Positions 1 to 6,828 of a DNA stretch of 36,567 nucleotides are shown piece by piece. Made by a program: the position numbers and the translations under genes. The notes beneath the pieces are model-generated. The model was given only the letters and a program-made list of their open reading frames with translations, was not told the origin of the DNA and did not search any database. Each line of letters opens with the position of its first letter. Positions within the stretch are counted from its first letter, which is position 1. The stretch is from positions 42,147 through 78,713 of the forward strand of contig DHMS01000003.1 in NCBI GenBank assembly GCA_002405915.1. Reading direction: 5' to 3'. Source of the DNA: Christensenella sp. UBA4636 (GTDB taxonomy: Bacteria > Bacillota > Clostridia > Christensenellales > Borkfalkiaceae).

Positions 1-145
1 CCCCCCCCCCCGATTTTTTGAGTTATCGACATTTTTTTTCGAAACCCTTGTTTTTCGGGAGGAGAGGACAAAATTCCGTTATTTTATTGTCAAGTTATAA
101 ACATTTCCGCGTGGTTTTCCCTGCGTGATGATTTTAACTTCATTT

Positions 146-174
146 ATTTTACCACAGGTTATTCACTTTGTCAA
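146..174 (-). promoter_or_regulatory. Sigma-A-type promoter, probably for rpoB beyond the left edge
   Basis: On the minus strand TTGACA (169-174) and TAAAAT (146-151) are separated by exactly 17 bases. It points toward position 1, where the family gene order places rpoB after rplL. At least 140 bases of leader lie inside the window and no rpoB start codon is seen. The target is inferred from gene order. Confidence 0.65.
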
Positions 175-336
175 TACCCTTTTTAAAAATAATTTTAAGA
201 TTTTTTTTGAGCGTATCAAAACCCCGCTTTATATCTCAAATTTTAAGAAAAAATTTTTTTAAAAATTATATCCCGAATCTCGCCTTATCGTAGGCGAACA
301 CGCCTTTTTCACTTTTTTATATAATATTTTGCAAGT

Positions 337-436
337 CCTCAACTTGCCGCAAGGCAAACCTCACTTGCGCAGTAAACACCGGTGCGGCAACGCCGCAACA
401 TCATTCGCCCAACGGCGAACATCTCGTGCAAAGCAC
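337..436 (-). repeat. Hairpin-array repeat, copy A
   Basis: Read on the minus strand, this is a string of short inverted repeats separated by GATG/GGTG/GAGG spacers: GTGCTTTGCAC, then TTCGCCGTTGGGCGAA, then TTGCGGCGTTGCCGCA, then a TTTGCC..GGCAAG hairpin, ending in TTGAGGA. It shares the TTGCGGCGTTGCCGCA hairpin and the TTGAGGA end with copy B (5215-5335). A related single hairpin (TTCGCC..GGCGAG) lies at 282-303. It sits after the rplL terminator and before the putative rpoB promoter. The rest of 1-492 is AT-rich and I see no gene in it. Confidence 0.7.
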
Positions 437-443
437 ACAAAAA

Positions 444-469
444 ACGAGCCGCCGATAGGGGCGACCCGT
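444..469 (-). terminator. Intrinsic terminator/attenuator after rplL
   Basis: On the minus strand ACGGGTCGCC pairs with GGCGGCTCGT (10 pairs, two of them wobble) around a CCTATC loop, followed by a run of six T. It starts about 25 bases after the rplL stop and would end or attenuate transcription before rpoB. Confidence 0.8.
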
Positions 470-492
470 GATTTTTTGTTTCTGAGTATAAA

Positions 493-867
493 TTACTCGG
501 CAACAGCAGTTGCGCCGGCTTCTTTGAACTTAGCAACCATCTTTTCGGCTTCTTCTTTGGGAAGAGCTTCTTTAACGGTACCGAGCTTTTCGACGAGAGC
601 CTTAGCTTCAACGAGACCGAGACCGGTGAGTTCGCGAACAACTTTGATAACGGCGATTTTGTTAGCGCCGATGTCCTTAAGAACAACGTTGAATTCAGTC
701 TTTTCTTCTGCGGCGGGAGCAGCGGCGGCAGCAGCGGGAGCAGCGGCAACGGCTACGGGAGCAGCAGCGGAAACGCCGAATTCTTCTTCGAGTGCTTTAA
801 CGAGCTCATTGAGTTCGAGAACGGTCATGCCTTTAACTTCTTCTAAAAATTTTGCGATATCAGCCAT
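493..867 (-). CDS. rplL: 50S ribosomal protein L7/L12 (bL12)
   Basis: This is the flexible stalk protein of the large ribosomal subunit, which recruits translation factors and binds L10 through its N-terminal domain. The 124-residue product has the expected layout: N-terminal dimerisation domain starting MADIAKFLEEVKGMTVLEL, an Ala-rich hinge at about residues 35-54, and the C-terminal domain with the EKTEFNVVLKDIGANKIAVI segment. Length is normal for the family. A GGAGG ribosome-binding site lies 8 bases before the ATG. It follows rplJ by 42 bases and shares its promoter and leader; a terminator lies just downstream. Identification is secure. Confidence 0.98.
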   Translation of the reverse strand: MADIAKFLEEVKGMTVLELNELVKALEEEFGVSAAAPVAVAAAPAAAAAAPAAEEKTEFNVVLKDIGANKIAVIKVVRELTGLGLVEAKALVEKLGTVKEALPKEEAEKMVAKFKEAGATAVAE

Positions 868-909
868 TTTTATATTCCTCCGAATTTGATTTTATTTTTT
901 AAAACTGAT

Positions 910-1437
910 TTATGCTTGTGCCTTTTTTTCGCTAATAGCGTTAAGCGCAATAACGAGTTTGCGCGTAATACCGGAAAGCACGCCGGCAAAGTTGGTAATG
1001 GGTGCCTGCATAGAACCGAGCATCTTTGCGATGAGTTGTTCCTTGGAAGGCATCTCCGAGAGAGCTTTTACGCCCGCAACGTCAACATAAGAATTGTCAA
1101 CGTACGCGCTCTTTACAGAAATTTTATCGTTGAGCTTTTTGCAAGCTTCTACGATGACTTTCGCCGCAGCGGTTTCGTCGCCCGAAAAAGCAACGGCGGT
1201 GGGGCCGTTAAGGTCTTCGTCGAAGCTCGTTACGCCGAGTTCGTTGAAAGCCTTTCTTACCATCGTGTTCTTGAGAACCTTGTATTCGCAACCGGCTTTT
1301 CTGAAAGCGTTACGAAGTTCGGTATCTTCGAGAACGGTAAGACCTTTATAGTCGACCAAAACTACGGACTTAGCGGAAGTAATCTTTTCTTTGATTGCTT
1401 CAACGACTTGTTTTTTGTTCTCTAAGTTAGCTGACAA
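910..1437 (-). CDS. rplJ: 50S ribosomal protein L10 (uL10)
   Basis: L10 anchors the L7/L12 stalk on 23S rRNA and represses its own mRNA through the leader. I place the start at a TTG (1435-1437), giving a 175-residue product beginning MSANLENKKQVVEAIKEKI. The strong GAAGGAGG site ends 8 bases upstream of it, whereas the in-frame TTG at 1453-1455 overlaps that site and is unlikely. The N-terminal segment SAKSVVLVDYKGLTV is typical of the family. The gene has its own promoter (1599-1627) and L10-type leader with attenuator, and is co-transcribed with rplL. The TTG start is the only oddity. Confidence 0.97.
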   Translation of the reverse strand: MSANLENKKQVVEAIKEKITSAKSVVLVDYKGLTVLEDTELRNAFRKAGCEYKVLKNTMVRKAFNELGVTSFDEDLNGPTAVAFSGDETAAAKVIVEACKKLNDKISVKSAYVDNSYVDVAGVKALSEMPSKEQLIAKMLGSMQAPITNFAGVLSGITRKLVIALNAISEKKAQA

Positions 1438-1470
1438 GTTTTTTACCTCCTTCAATTAGTAAACCAAACG

Positions 1471-1590
1471 AAAACGCCCTTTTACCGAGTGAGCAAAAGG
1501 GCGCGAATAAACGCTTAAAAAGTTTGCTACCTCGGCAGGTACCGTAAAAAACGGGTTTTGGACCGGCTGTCTTCGGTTATTTGATTGTTT
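1471..1590 (-). promoter_or_regulatory. L10-type ribosomal leader RNA with attenuator
   Basis: The 5' untranslated region of rplJ contains ACCGAAGACAGCCGGT and CCTGCCGAGGT, which match my memory of the conserved core of the bacterial L10 leader to which L10(L12)4 binds. It ends in an intrinsic terminator hairpin (1475-1503: CGCCCTTTTGC pairing with GTAAAAGGGCG, then TTTTCGTTT) just before the rplJ ribosome-binding site. That arrangement fits feedback control by premature termination. Identification rests on the motif and its position; no covariance search was run. Confidence 0.8.
1475..1503 (-). terminator. Attenuator hairpin in the rplJ leader
   Basis: On the minus strand CGCCCTTTTGC and GTAAAAGGGCG form a stem of about 11 pairs with a short loop, followed by TTTTCGTTT. 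It lies between the L10-type leader core and the rplJ ribosome-binding site. Confidence 0.85.
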
Positions 1591-1598
1591 GCTACGCT

Positions 1599-1627
1599 AT
1601 TTTATCAAAAAAAGCGAAGTTTGTCAA
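1599..1627 (-). promoter_or_regulatory. Promoter of rplJ-rplL
   Basis: TTGACA (1622-1627, minus strand) and TAAAAT (1599-1604) are separated by 17 bases. It lies between the rplA stop and the L10 leader. No terminator separates it from rplA, so read-through from the upstream operon is also possible. Confidence 0.85.
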
Positions 1628-1633
1628 CAGATT

Positions 1634-2323
1634 TTAAATAGTTTTATTTAAAACTTTTACGCCGGGGCCCATCGTGCTTGCAAGAGCAACGCTTCTGATA
1701 TACTGACCCTTAGCGGCAGCCGGCTTAGCTTTGACGATAGCGTCAAACAAAGCGGTGTAGTTTTCGACGAGTTTTTCCTTGCCGAAAGACTTTTTGCCGA
1801 TGGGGCAGTGAATGATAGCGGTCTTGTCGAGACGATATTCGACTTTACCTGCTTTAACGTCCTTAATAGCCTTTTCAACGTCCATAGTGACGGTGCCGGA
1901 CTTCGGGTTAGGCATCAAGCCTTTAGGACCTAAAACCTTACCTATTCTACCTACGACGCCCATCATGTCCGGGGTCGTGATAACAACGTCGAAATCGAAC
2001 CAGTTTTCTTTCTGGATTTTAGCAACCATTTCTTCCGCGCCTACGTAATCTGCGCCCGCAGCGGTAGCCTGGTCCGCCTTTTCGCCCTTAGCGATAACGA
2101 GAACTTTTACGCTCTTACCGGTACCGTTAGGAAGAACGATAACGCCGCGAACCTGTTGGTCCGCTTGTTTGGGGTCAACGCCCGTTTTAACGTGAAGTTC
2201 GATGGTTTCGTCGAACTTAGCCTTAGCGGTGTTTAAAACTATATCCATAGCCTCGCCGATTTCGTACTGTTTGGCGTGGTCGTAAGATTTTCTGCTGTCT
2301 ACGTATTTTTTACCGTTTGTCAT
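1634..2323 (-). CDS. rplA: 50S ribosomal protein L1 (uL1)
   Basis: L1 binds the mobile L1 stalk of 23S rRNA and commonly represses the L11-L1 mRNA. The 229-residue product is full length for the bacterial family and starts MTNGKKYVDSRKSYDHAKQY. Family-typical segments include VRGVIVLPNGTGK, the GRIGKVLGPKGLMPNPKSGTV block at about residues 127-147, and YRLDKTAIIHCPIGKKSF. A GAGGAGG site precedes the ATG. It follows rplK, with a copy of a putative L1-binding motif (2337-2371) in the gap. Identification is secure. Confidence 0.98.
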   Translation of the reverse strand: MTNGKKYVDSRKSYDHAKQYEIGEAMDIVLNTAKAKFDETIELHVKTGVDPKQADQQVRGVIVLPNGTGKSVKVLVIAKGEKADQATAAGADYVGAEEMVAKIQKENWFDFDVVITTPDMMGVVGRIGKVLGPKGLMPNPKSGTVTMDVEKAIKDVKAGKVEYRLDKTAIIHCPIGKKSFGKEKLVENYTALFDAIVKAKPAAAKGQYIRSVALASTMGPGVKVLNKTI

Positions 2324-2336
2324 ATTAAATCCTCCT

Positions 2337-2371
2337 CGTGGTCAAACAAGCCCAAGTTAGGCTCTCCCACG
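2337..2371 (-). promoter_or_regulatory. Putative L1-binding mRNA motif before rplA (copy 2)
   Basis: On the minus strand this reads CGTGGGAGAGCC, a short AGCC/GGCT hairpin, then GGGCTTGTT and ACCACG. The ends pair (GTGG with CCAC). The same framework, GTGGGAGAG..GGGC..TTGTT..ACCACG, occurs before rplK at 2821-2868. Placement before the two genes of the L11-L1 operon makes an autoregulatory L1 site likely; this is inference. Confidence 0.55.
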
Positions 2372-2378
2372 TTATATA

Positions 2379-2804
2379 TTAGTCTTCGACGGTGACGCCC
2401 ATACTGCGCGCAGTACCGGCAACCATGCTCATGCAAGCTTCCAAAGAAGCCGCGTTAGTGTCAACCATCTTCGTTTTGGCGATTTCTTCAACCTGAGCCT
2501 TGGTGAGCTTAGCTACCTTGGTCTTGTTGGGAACCGCGCTTCCGGACTCTATGCCGCAAGCCTTTTTGATAAGAACCGGCACGGGCGGAGTTTTAAGGAT
2601 AAACGTGAACGATCTGTCTTGATAAATGGTAATAACTACAGGAATGATAAGACCTACTTCGGACTGGGTCTTAGCGTTGAATTCCTTAGTAAACCCGGGG
2701 ATATTGATACCGTAAGGTCCTAAGGTGGAGCCTACGGGAGGTCCCGGGGTCGCTTTACCGGCGGGTAATTGAAGTTTTACTACAGCCGTAACTTTTTTTG
2801 CCAT
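2379..2804 (-). CDS. rplK: 50S ribosomal protein L11 (uL11)
   Basis: L11 forms the GTPase-associated region of 23S rRNA with L10. The 141-residue product is the standard length. It starts MAKKVTAVVKLQLPAGKATP and contains PPVGSTLGPYGINIPGF (residues 21-37), then the SFTFILKTPPVPVLIKKA segment and a C-terminal RNA-binding domain ending in TARSMGVTVED. The ATG is preceded by a GGAGG site. A terminator-like hairpin (2873-2891) and a putative L1 site lie between nusG and this gene, so its expression is likely adjusted separately from secE-nusG. Identification is secure. Confidence 0.98.
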   Translation of the reverse strand: MAKKVTAVVKLQLPAGKATPGPPVGSTLGPYGINIPGFTKEFNAKTQSEVGLIIPVVITIYQDRSFTFILKTPPVPVLIKKACGIESGSAVPNKTKVAKLTKAQVEEIAKTKMVDTNAASLEACMSMVAGTARSMGVTVED

Positions 2805-2820
2805 AACTTACCTCCATTGT

Positions 2821-2868
2821 CGTGGTATAACAAGACGCCCTCGAAAAAAATTTGACGCCTCTCCCACA
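2821..2868 (-). promoter_or_regulatory. Putative L1-binding mRNA motif before rplK (copy 1)
   Basis: Read on the minus strand it runs TGTGGGAGAGGCGTC, an AT-rich loop, then GAGGGCGTCTTGTTATACCACG. It shares the GTGGGAGAG..GGGC..TTGTT..ACCACG framework with copy 2 before rplA. Terminal GTGG/CCAC and inner AGGCG/CGTCT pairings are possible. It lies 17 bases upstream of the rplK start. Confidence 0.55.
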
Positions 2869-2872
2869 TAAT

Positions 2873-2891
2873 AAAAACCGACGAAAGTCGG
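2873..2891 (-). terminator. Terminator/attenuator between nusG and rplK
   Basis: On the minus strand CCGAC-TTTC-GTCGG is followed by five T and ATT, starting three bases after the nusG stop. The stem is only 5 pairs, so partial read-through to rplK is likely. No promoter with clear boxes lies between it and rplK. Confidence 0.65.
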
Positions 2892-2894
2892 ATT

Positions 2895-3437
2895 TTACGC
2901 TTTTTCTTCTCCGTCGAGCTTAACAAGCTCCACAAAGTCCATTTCGATAGTCGTATCTCTGCCGAAAACCGAAACTTTTACTTTGGCTTTCTGCGTTTCC
3001 ATGTTCAATTCCTCTATCTCGCCGATAAAAGAATCGAGCGCGCCCGATACGATTTTAACCATATCGCCTACCTTAAAGTCAACGTTCGTGACTTTGTTTT
3101 CAAGGCGCATTCTCTGCACCTCTTCGTCCGTAAGCGGCATGGGGCGACCCTGAGGACCGACGAAACCCGTCACGCCCCTCGTATTGGTTATAACGAACCA
3201 AAGGTCGTTCTTATATATCATTTTAAGAAAAACGTAGCAAGGGAACCGTTTTCTCATAACGATTTTCTGCTTGCCGTTCTTTTCTTCGATAGTCTGCTCC
3301 ATCGGGATTTGAATTTCGAAAATGGTATCGTTAAGATTACTGTTTTCGATAAGCTTTTCAAGCCCCGCTTTTACGAGCGCTTCGTAGCCGGAACGCGTGT
3401 GAAGAACGTACCAGCGTGCATTTTCCGGATTACCCAT
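2895..3437 (-). CDS. nusG: Transcription termination/antitermination factor NusG
   Basis: NusG binds RNA polymerase and modulates elongation, pausing and coupling to translation. The 180-residue product has the NGN domain (ARWYVLHTRSGYEALVKAGL at the start, KRFPCYVFLKM and the NTRGVTGFVGPQGRPMPLT block near residues 84-110) and a C-terminal KOW domain (FKVGDMVKIVSGALDSFIGE onward). Length is normal. An AGGAG site lies just before the ATG. It follows secE by 15 bases, the common arrangement; its gene is followed by a terminator-like hairpin. Confidence 0.98.
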   Translation of the reverse strand: MGNPENARWYVLHTRSGYEALVKAGLEKLIENSNLNDTIFEIQIPMEQTIEEKNGKQKIVMRKRFPCYVFLKMIYKNDLWFVITNTRGVTGFVGPQGRPMPLTDEEVQRMRLENKVTNVDFKVGDMVKIVSGALDSFIGEIEELNMETQKAKVKVSVFGRDTTIEMDFVELVKLDGEEKA

Positions 3438-3452
3438 CGTCTGCTCCTATCG

Positions 3453-3761
3453 TTACATTATCTTCGTCAAAATATCGACGAGCGCGCTCGACGACGAGCT
3501 GCTGCTATCCGACGCGGCGGGTACAATAAGCCTCAAAAGCGCGGAAAGACCCGTATCGAACAAGCTGATAACGACGAGGAAGAAAAGCACTACCGCGAGT
3601 ACCATACCCGTCTGCTTGACGACTTTGCCGAAAGAGGGCCACGTAACTTTTTTGAGTTCGGACCACATTCCGGAAAACTTATTCTTGAACCATCTGCCCA
3701 TTCTTACGAATATGTTGGGCTTTTTGTCCTTTTTTTCGTTGACTTTATTATCCTTAGCCAT
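3453..3761 (-). CDS. secE: Preprotein translocase subunit SecE
   Basis: SecE is the small clamp-like subunit of the SecYEG channel in the membrane. The 102-residue product has a Lys-rich N-terminus, the conserved amphipathic segment MWSELKKVTWPSFGKVVKQT at about residues 32-51, and one transmembrane helix (VLAVVLFFLVVISLF, about 54-68). A Ser-rich stretch (about residues 84-91) follows the helix, and the tail after the helix is longer than in minimal SecE proteins. It lies between rpmG and nusG as expected. Confidence 0.95.
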   Translation of the reverse strand: MAKDNKVNEKKDKKPNIFVRMGRWFKNKFSGMWSELKKVTWPSFGKVVKQTGMVLAVVLFFLVVISLFDTGLSALLRLIVPAASDSSSSSSSALVDILTKIM

Positions 3762-3812
3762 TATATTGAATCCTCGCTTTTAAATTGCAAGATATCCCGC
3801 AGCCTTAAAAAG

Positions 3813-3974
3813 TTACTTCGTTTCTTTGTGTGCGGTGTGCTTCTTGCAGAACGGGCAGTATTTATTGAGTTCTATTCTGTCCGGAGTGTTCTTCTTGTTT
3901 TTGTAAACGTCGTAATTCCTCTGTTTGCATTCGGTGCAAGCAAGCGTGATTCTTGTTCTGACTCCCTTAGCCAT
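3813..3974 (-). CDS. rpmG: 50S ribosomal protein L33 (bL33)
   Basis: This 53-residue ribosomal protein starts MAKGVRTRITLACTECKQRN. It keeps both zinc-type Cys pairs: CTEC at residues 13-16 and CPFC at 40-43, so it is the zinc-dependent (C+) form. The KNTPDRIELNKYCPFCKKHT segment is typical of the family. It is the first gene after the promoter at 4027-4055 and is followed by secE with a gap of about 50 bases, the order usual in Firmicutes. Confidence 0.96.
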   Translation of the reverse strand: MAKGVRTRITLACTECKQRNYDVYKNKKNTPDRIELNKYCPFCKKHTAHKETK

Positions 3975-4026
3975 GTTACATTCGCCTTCCTAAAAAATTA
4001 ACACCCCGCCTAAGAGGTGCTTATTG

Positions 4027-4055
4027 ATTGTACTATATATAAAAAAACTTGTCAA
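4027..4055 (-). promoter_or_regulatory. Promoter of rpmG-secE-nusG
   Basis: TTGACA (4050-4055, minus strand) and TACAAT (4027-4032) are separated by a 17-base AT-rich spacer. About 45 bases of leader precede rpmG. Read-through past the nusG terminator would also serve rplK-rplA. Confidence 0.85.
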
Positions 4056-4163
4056 GCGTTTTTCGCAAATTTTTTATTCTTTTTAAAATTGTTGCGAAAT
4101 TAAGGATTAAATTCGCCGCTATCAACCCCTCTCCGCTTTTAAACAAACCTTTATTTTTAAGTT

Positions 4164-4189
4164 AAGCCGACGACTTTCGCCGTCGGCTT
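4164..4189 (-). terminator. Probable terminator of the acidic-protein gene
   Basis: AAGCCGACGG and TCGTCGGCTT form a stem of about 10 pairs around a GCGAAAG loop, 29 bases after the stop of the upstream gene. The following minus-strand sequence (AACTTAAAAA) lacks a proper T run, so the call is moderate. Confidence 0.45.
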
Positions 4190-4217
4190 TAATTTCGCAT
4201 TATATATTTATGTAAGA

Positions 4218-4970
4218 TTATTCTTCGTTGCCTTCTTCGACCTTGGCTTTCTGCTTAGGAGCCGCCGCGGCTTCTACGAGCGCGATTGCGTCTACTTCCA
4301 CGAACTTCTTGTTTTCTTTGAGTTCGTAAAGTTCCGCGCACCGGTCGATAAGTATCTTAGCGTACTTAACCGCTCTGCCCGATTTTATGCGGAGAAGAAC
4401 AGGCGTTGCGACGTAAGTCTTCTTATCGGAAACGTCCTTGCAGTGGAACTTCGGGTCGGTAGTCGCGATATCCATGTTGAGATAAAGCTTGAGCGTTTTG
4501 CCCGCGACCGAAAGCTTGATAAACTGCAATCTGCCTTTGTTGAAGGAGTCGAACTTCTTGGAAATTCTCGCCTTAATCTTTTTATAACGGAGCGCGTAGT
4601 TTTTGAGTTCGTCGTATCTGTCCTGAATGACTTCGTCCGCGGCGAGCATCTTCTGCGCAAAGCTCTTGTTAACGTATTTAGGTTTAGCGGGCGCGGCGGA
4701 ATCTATAACGGCTTCCGCGTCCGCCGCTTCGAACGCAACCGCCGCGTCTGCCGCGGCTATTTCCTCTTGAGCTTCTCCGCCCTCTTCGCCGAGTTCTTGC
4801 TCCTCGGTAACTTCTTCTATGGCTTCCGCAACCTCTTCGACTTCTTCCGCCGTCGGTTCTTCTACCTGTTCTACGGGCGTTTCTTCGGCAAGAATGACTC
4901 TGCCTTCTTCGTCCACTTCCGTTTCTTCGATAGTTGCGAAATACTTCTTTTTAATGTTTTCGGTTTCCAT
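4218..4970 (-). CDS. Acidic-N-terminus protein of unknown function
   Basis: I do not recognise a named family. The start is placed at METENIKKKYFATIEETEV because a GGGGGC-type site lies upstream, not at the longer in-frame ATG 16 codons earlier; the product is 250 residues. Residues 12 to about 105 are very rich in Glu and Ala and probably disordered. The remainder is a Lys/Leu/Val-rich globular region (about 110-240) with segments SFAQKMLAADEVIQDRYDEL, LQFIKLSVAGKTLKLYLNMD and VSDKKTYVATPVLLRIKSGR. From memory, a similar C-terminal region recurs in other Clostridia, sometimes behind unrelated N-termini. No signal peptide or membrane helix is seen, so it is probably cytoplasmic. It is transcribed alone from the promoter at 5054-5082. 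Confidence 0.75.
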   Translation of the reverse strand: METENIKKKYFATIEETEVDEEGRVILAEETPVEQVEEPTAEEVEEVAEAIEEVTEEQELGEEGGEAQEEIAAADAAVAFEAADAEAVIDSAAPAKPKYVNKSFAQKMLAADEVIQDRYDELKNYALRYKKIKARISKKFDSFNKGRLQFIKLSVAGKTLKLYLNMDIATTDPKFHCKDVSDKKTYVATPVLLRIKSGRAVKYAKILIDRCAELYELKENKKFVEVDAIALVEAAAAPKQKAKVEEGNEE

Positions 4971-5053
4971 GAGAATAAGCCCCCGCTGAAATTTTATCCG
5001 CGCTCTTCGCGCCGACATGTCTTTTATCCCGTATATCTTCGTATACGTTTACT

Positions 5054-5082
5054 ATTATATATGATAAATTAAAATTTATCAA
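5054..5082 (-). promoter_or_regulatory. Promoter of the acidic-protein gene
   Basis: TTGATA (5077-5082, minus strand) and TATAAT (5054-5059) are separated by 17 bases. The leader that follows contains a small CGTATAC/GTATATC-like inverted repeat of unknown meaning. Confidence 0.8.
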
Positions 5083-5214
5083 GCATTATTTATAAATTTT
5101 TTGAGTAAATTTTCGGCAAAAGCCCCGTTTAAGCGTGTTTTCACTCAATTTTCATTTTTCTCGAACAAGAAATCGCCGTCTTAAAGCAAGTCGAACGCCC
5201 GAAAATGTCGTTAA

Positions 5215-5335
5215 TCGCCTTATACGGCGAGTTGTATGCTTCGCAAGAGGTGTTGCGGCGTTGCCGCAGTGGTGTTTGCGTTGCAAGCGATGTTTGCCGA
5301 TAGGCAAGTGGTGTTCGCCTTACGGCGCGTTGAGG
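5215..5335 (+). repeat. Hairpin-array repeat, copy B
   Basis: Successive short inverted repeats on the plus strand are TCGCCTTATACGGCGA, TTGTATGCTTCGCAA, TTGCGGCGTTGCCGCA, TTTGCGTTGCAA, TTTGCCGATAGGCAA and TTCGCCTTACGGCG. They are joined by GAGGTG, GTGGTG, GCGATG and GTGGTG spacers and end in GTTGAGGA. The third hairpin and the end match copy A. The array starts about 35 bases beyond the antiporter stop. Reading frames crossing it are open because of the repeats and show no protein-like composition. Otherwise 5083-5371 holds nothing I can identify. Confidence 0.7.
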
Positions 5336-5371
5336 ATTTACTTATTTATTTTATAACTTTCGAAAAGAAAA

Positions 5372-6694
5372 TTACTTTGTTGCGTCCTCGGGGACGGCGT
5401 TTTCGATGGCTTGCGCGCTAATCGACGGGCGCAAAACCGCGGGTTCGCCGTGGTCGTCGTCGTGGTTTTTAAATGTGAGCTTTAATAGTATCGGGCAAAG
5501 CACGGAAGAGATTATTATAAGGCAAATGGTAGCGACAAGCGGGTCTATGCCGAGAACTTCTCCGCCTTCGCCTCTGTAAATAAGCCCTTGCCCCGCCGCG
5601 TACACGGCAAGAGCAACTTCGCCGCGCGCAATCATTCCGCAACCTATCGAAAGGCTTTCGCCCCAAGTGTAACGGAAAGCTTTCGCCGCCGCCCCGCAGC
5701 CTAAAATTTTACCTATTATGCCCGCTGCGACAAAGCAGAGCGCAAACACAAGCCCCGCGGGAGTGAACGACGAAAAGTCCGCGCTGATACCGATATACGC
5801 AAAGAATATCGGCGTGAAAATCATATATCCGCTGACTATTATCTTTTTATCGACAAAGGACGTATCGTCGAGTCCGCTGAGCATAAGCCCCGCCATATAC
5901 GCGCCCGTTATCGCCGCGATATCGAAAAATTCTTCGGCGCAGTAAGCGTATATAAAACACATTGCAAGCGCGAAAATGCTCGTTCTCCTCTTGTGCGGAT
6001 AGTGCTTTACAAGCATTTTAAAAAGCATTCTCATAATAACGCCCACGCCTATCGTGAAAGCGAAAAACCCGACCGCCTTTAAAAGCGTTATTCCTATGTT
6101 TCCGCCGCCGTTTATGCCCGTTATAATGCTTAAAGCGATTATGCCTATAACGTCGTCTATTATCGCCGCGCTTAAAATAGTGGTGCCGGCTTTCGTATTA
6201 AGTTTTCCGAGTTCGCGAAGCGTTTCGACGGTTATGCCCACGCTCGTAGCCGCAAGTATGCACCCCGCAAACAACGCGTTCATGAGTTTTTGCGCGTTTG
6301 CCGCCGTCTCTAATCCACCCATAAAGAGCAATGCGACGAAAGTACCCAAAGCGATAGGAACAATCACGCCGAGGCACGCCACGACCGTTGCCGCCGCCCC
6401 GCTGCGTTTTAAATCCTTAAAGTCGGTTTCCAACCCGCTCGAAAACAAAATAAACACGACGCCTATCTGCGAGAGCGAATGAAGAACGTCATCTTCCGCC
6501 GCCGTCGGATTGATAAGCCCCTTGAACGGCATATTAAACCGAGAAAATATAGCCGGACCTATAAGTATACCTGCAATAATCATGCCCACTACTTGCGGAA
6601 GTCCGAGTTTTCTCGTAAACATTCCGAGGGCTTTTGTAGCGATTAAAATTATCGCGCAATACAAAAGAATATTCATTACGTTAAAATTTTCCAT
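5372..6694 (-). CDS. CPA2-family cation/proton antiporter (Na+ or K+/H+)
   Basis: This 440-residue integral membrane protein exchanges a monovalent cation for protons. It starts MENFNVMNILLYCAIILIAT after a good AAGGAG site and has about 12 hydrophobic segments. Family features are KLGLPQVVGMIIAGILIGP near residue 30, the FILFSSGLE motif, the paired acidic residues in AAIIDDVIGI (typical of electrogenic CPA2 members), and GMIARGEVALA in the last third. A short His/Asp-rich cytoplasmic tail follows; no TrkA-N domain is attached. It appears to be transcribed alone. The substrate ion cannot be read from sequence; Na+ is attractive given the subunit c motif of the ATP synthase in this window. Confidence 0.88.
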   Translation of the reverse strand: MENFNVMNILLYCAIILIATKALGMFTRKLGLPQVVGMIIAGILIGPAIFSRFNMPFKGLINPTAAEDDVLHSLSQIGVVFILFSSGLETDFKDLKRSGAAATVVACLGVIVPIALGTFVALLFMGGLETAANAQKLMNALFAGCILAATSVGITVETLRELGKLNTKAGTTILSAAIIDDVIGIIALSIITGINGGGNIGITLLKAVGFFAFTIGVGVIMRMLFKMLVKHYPHKRRTSIFALAMCFIYAYCAEEFFDIAAITGAYMAGLMLSGLDDTSFVDKKIIVSGYMIFTPIFFAYIGISADFSSFTPAGLVFALCFVAAGIIGKILGCGAAAKAFRYTWGESLSIGCGMIARGEVALAVYAAGQGLIYRGEGGEVLGIDPLVATICLIIISSVLCPILLKLTFKNHDDDHGEPAVLRPSISAQAIENAVPEDATK

Positions 6695-6788
6695 TCGTTA
6701 AAACTCCTTTTCGCGCGGCGGCAGCCTTTTTCGCAAAGCTCAAACCCCTCCCGCGCCCGTATATAATACACTTTTCCAAAACTCTTGT

Positions 6789-6797
6789 ATTATAACA
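6789..6797 (-). promoter_or_regulatory. Extended -10 promoter candidate for the antiporter gene
   Basis: On the minus strand TGTTATAAT has the TGN-TATAAT form of an extended -10 box. No convincing -35 hexamer lies 16-18 bases upstream. It is about 95 bases before the antiporter start. Confidence 0.45.
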
Positions 6798-6828
6798 TAA
6801 AATCGTAGCAAAATATAAAATTTTGCCG

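Noticed and set aside
329..889. 186-codon plus-strand frame across array A and rplL
   Set aside because: It reads the reverse of the rplL Ala-rich hinge and the hairpin array.
3309..4001. 230-codon plus-strand frame across nusG, secE and rpmG
   Set aside because: It is antisense to three recognised genes and matches nothing.
5135..5421. Two short plus-strand frames over hairpin array B
   Set aside because: They are open only because of the repeat composition, with no ribosome-binding site and no protein-like sequence.
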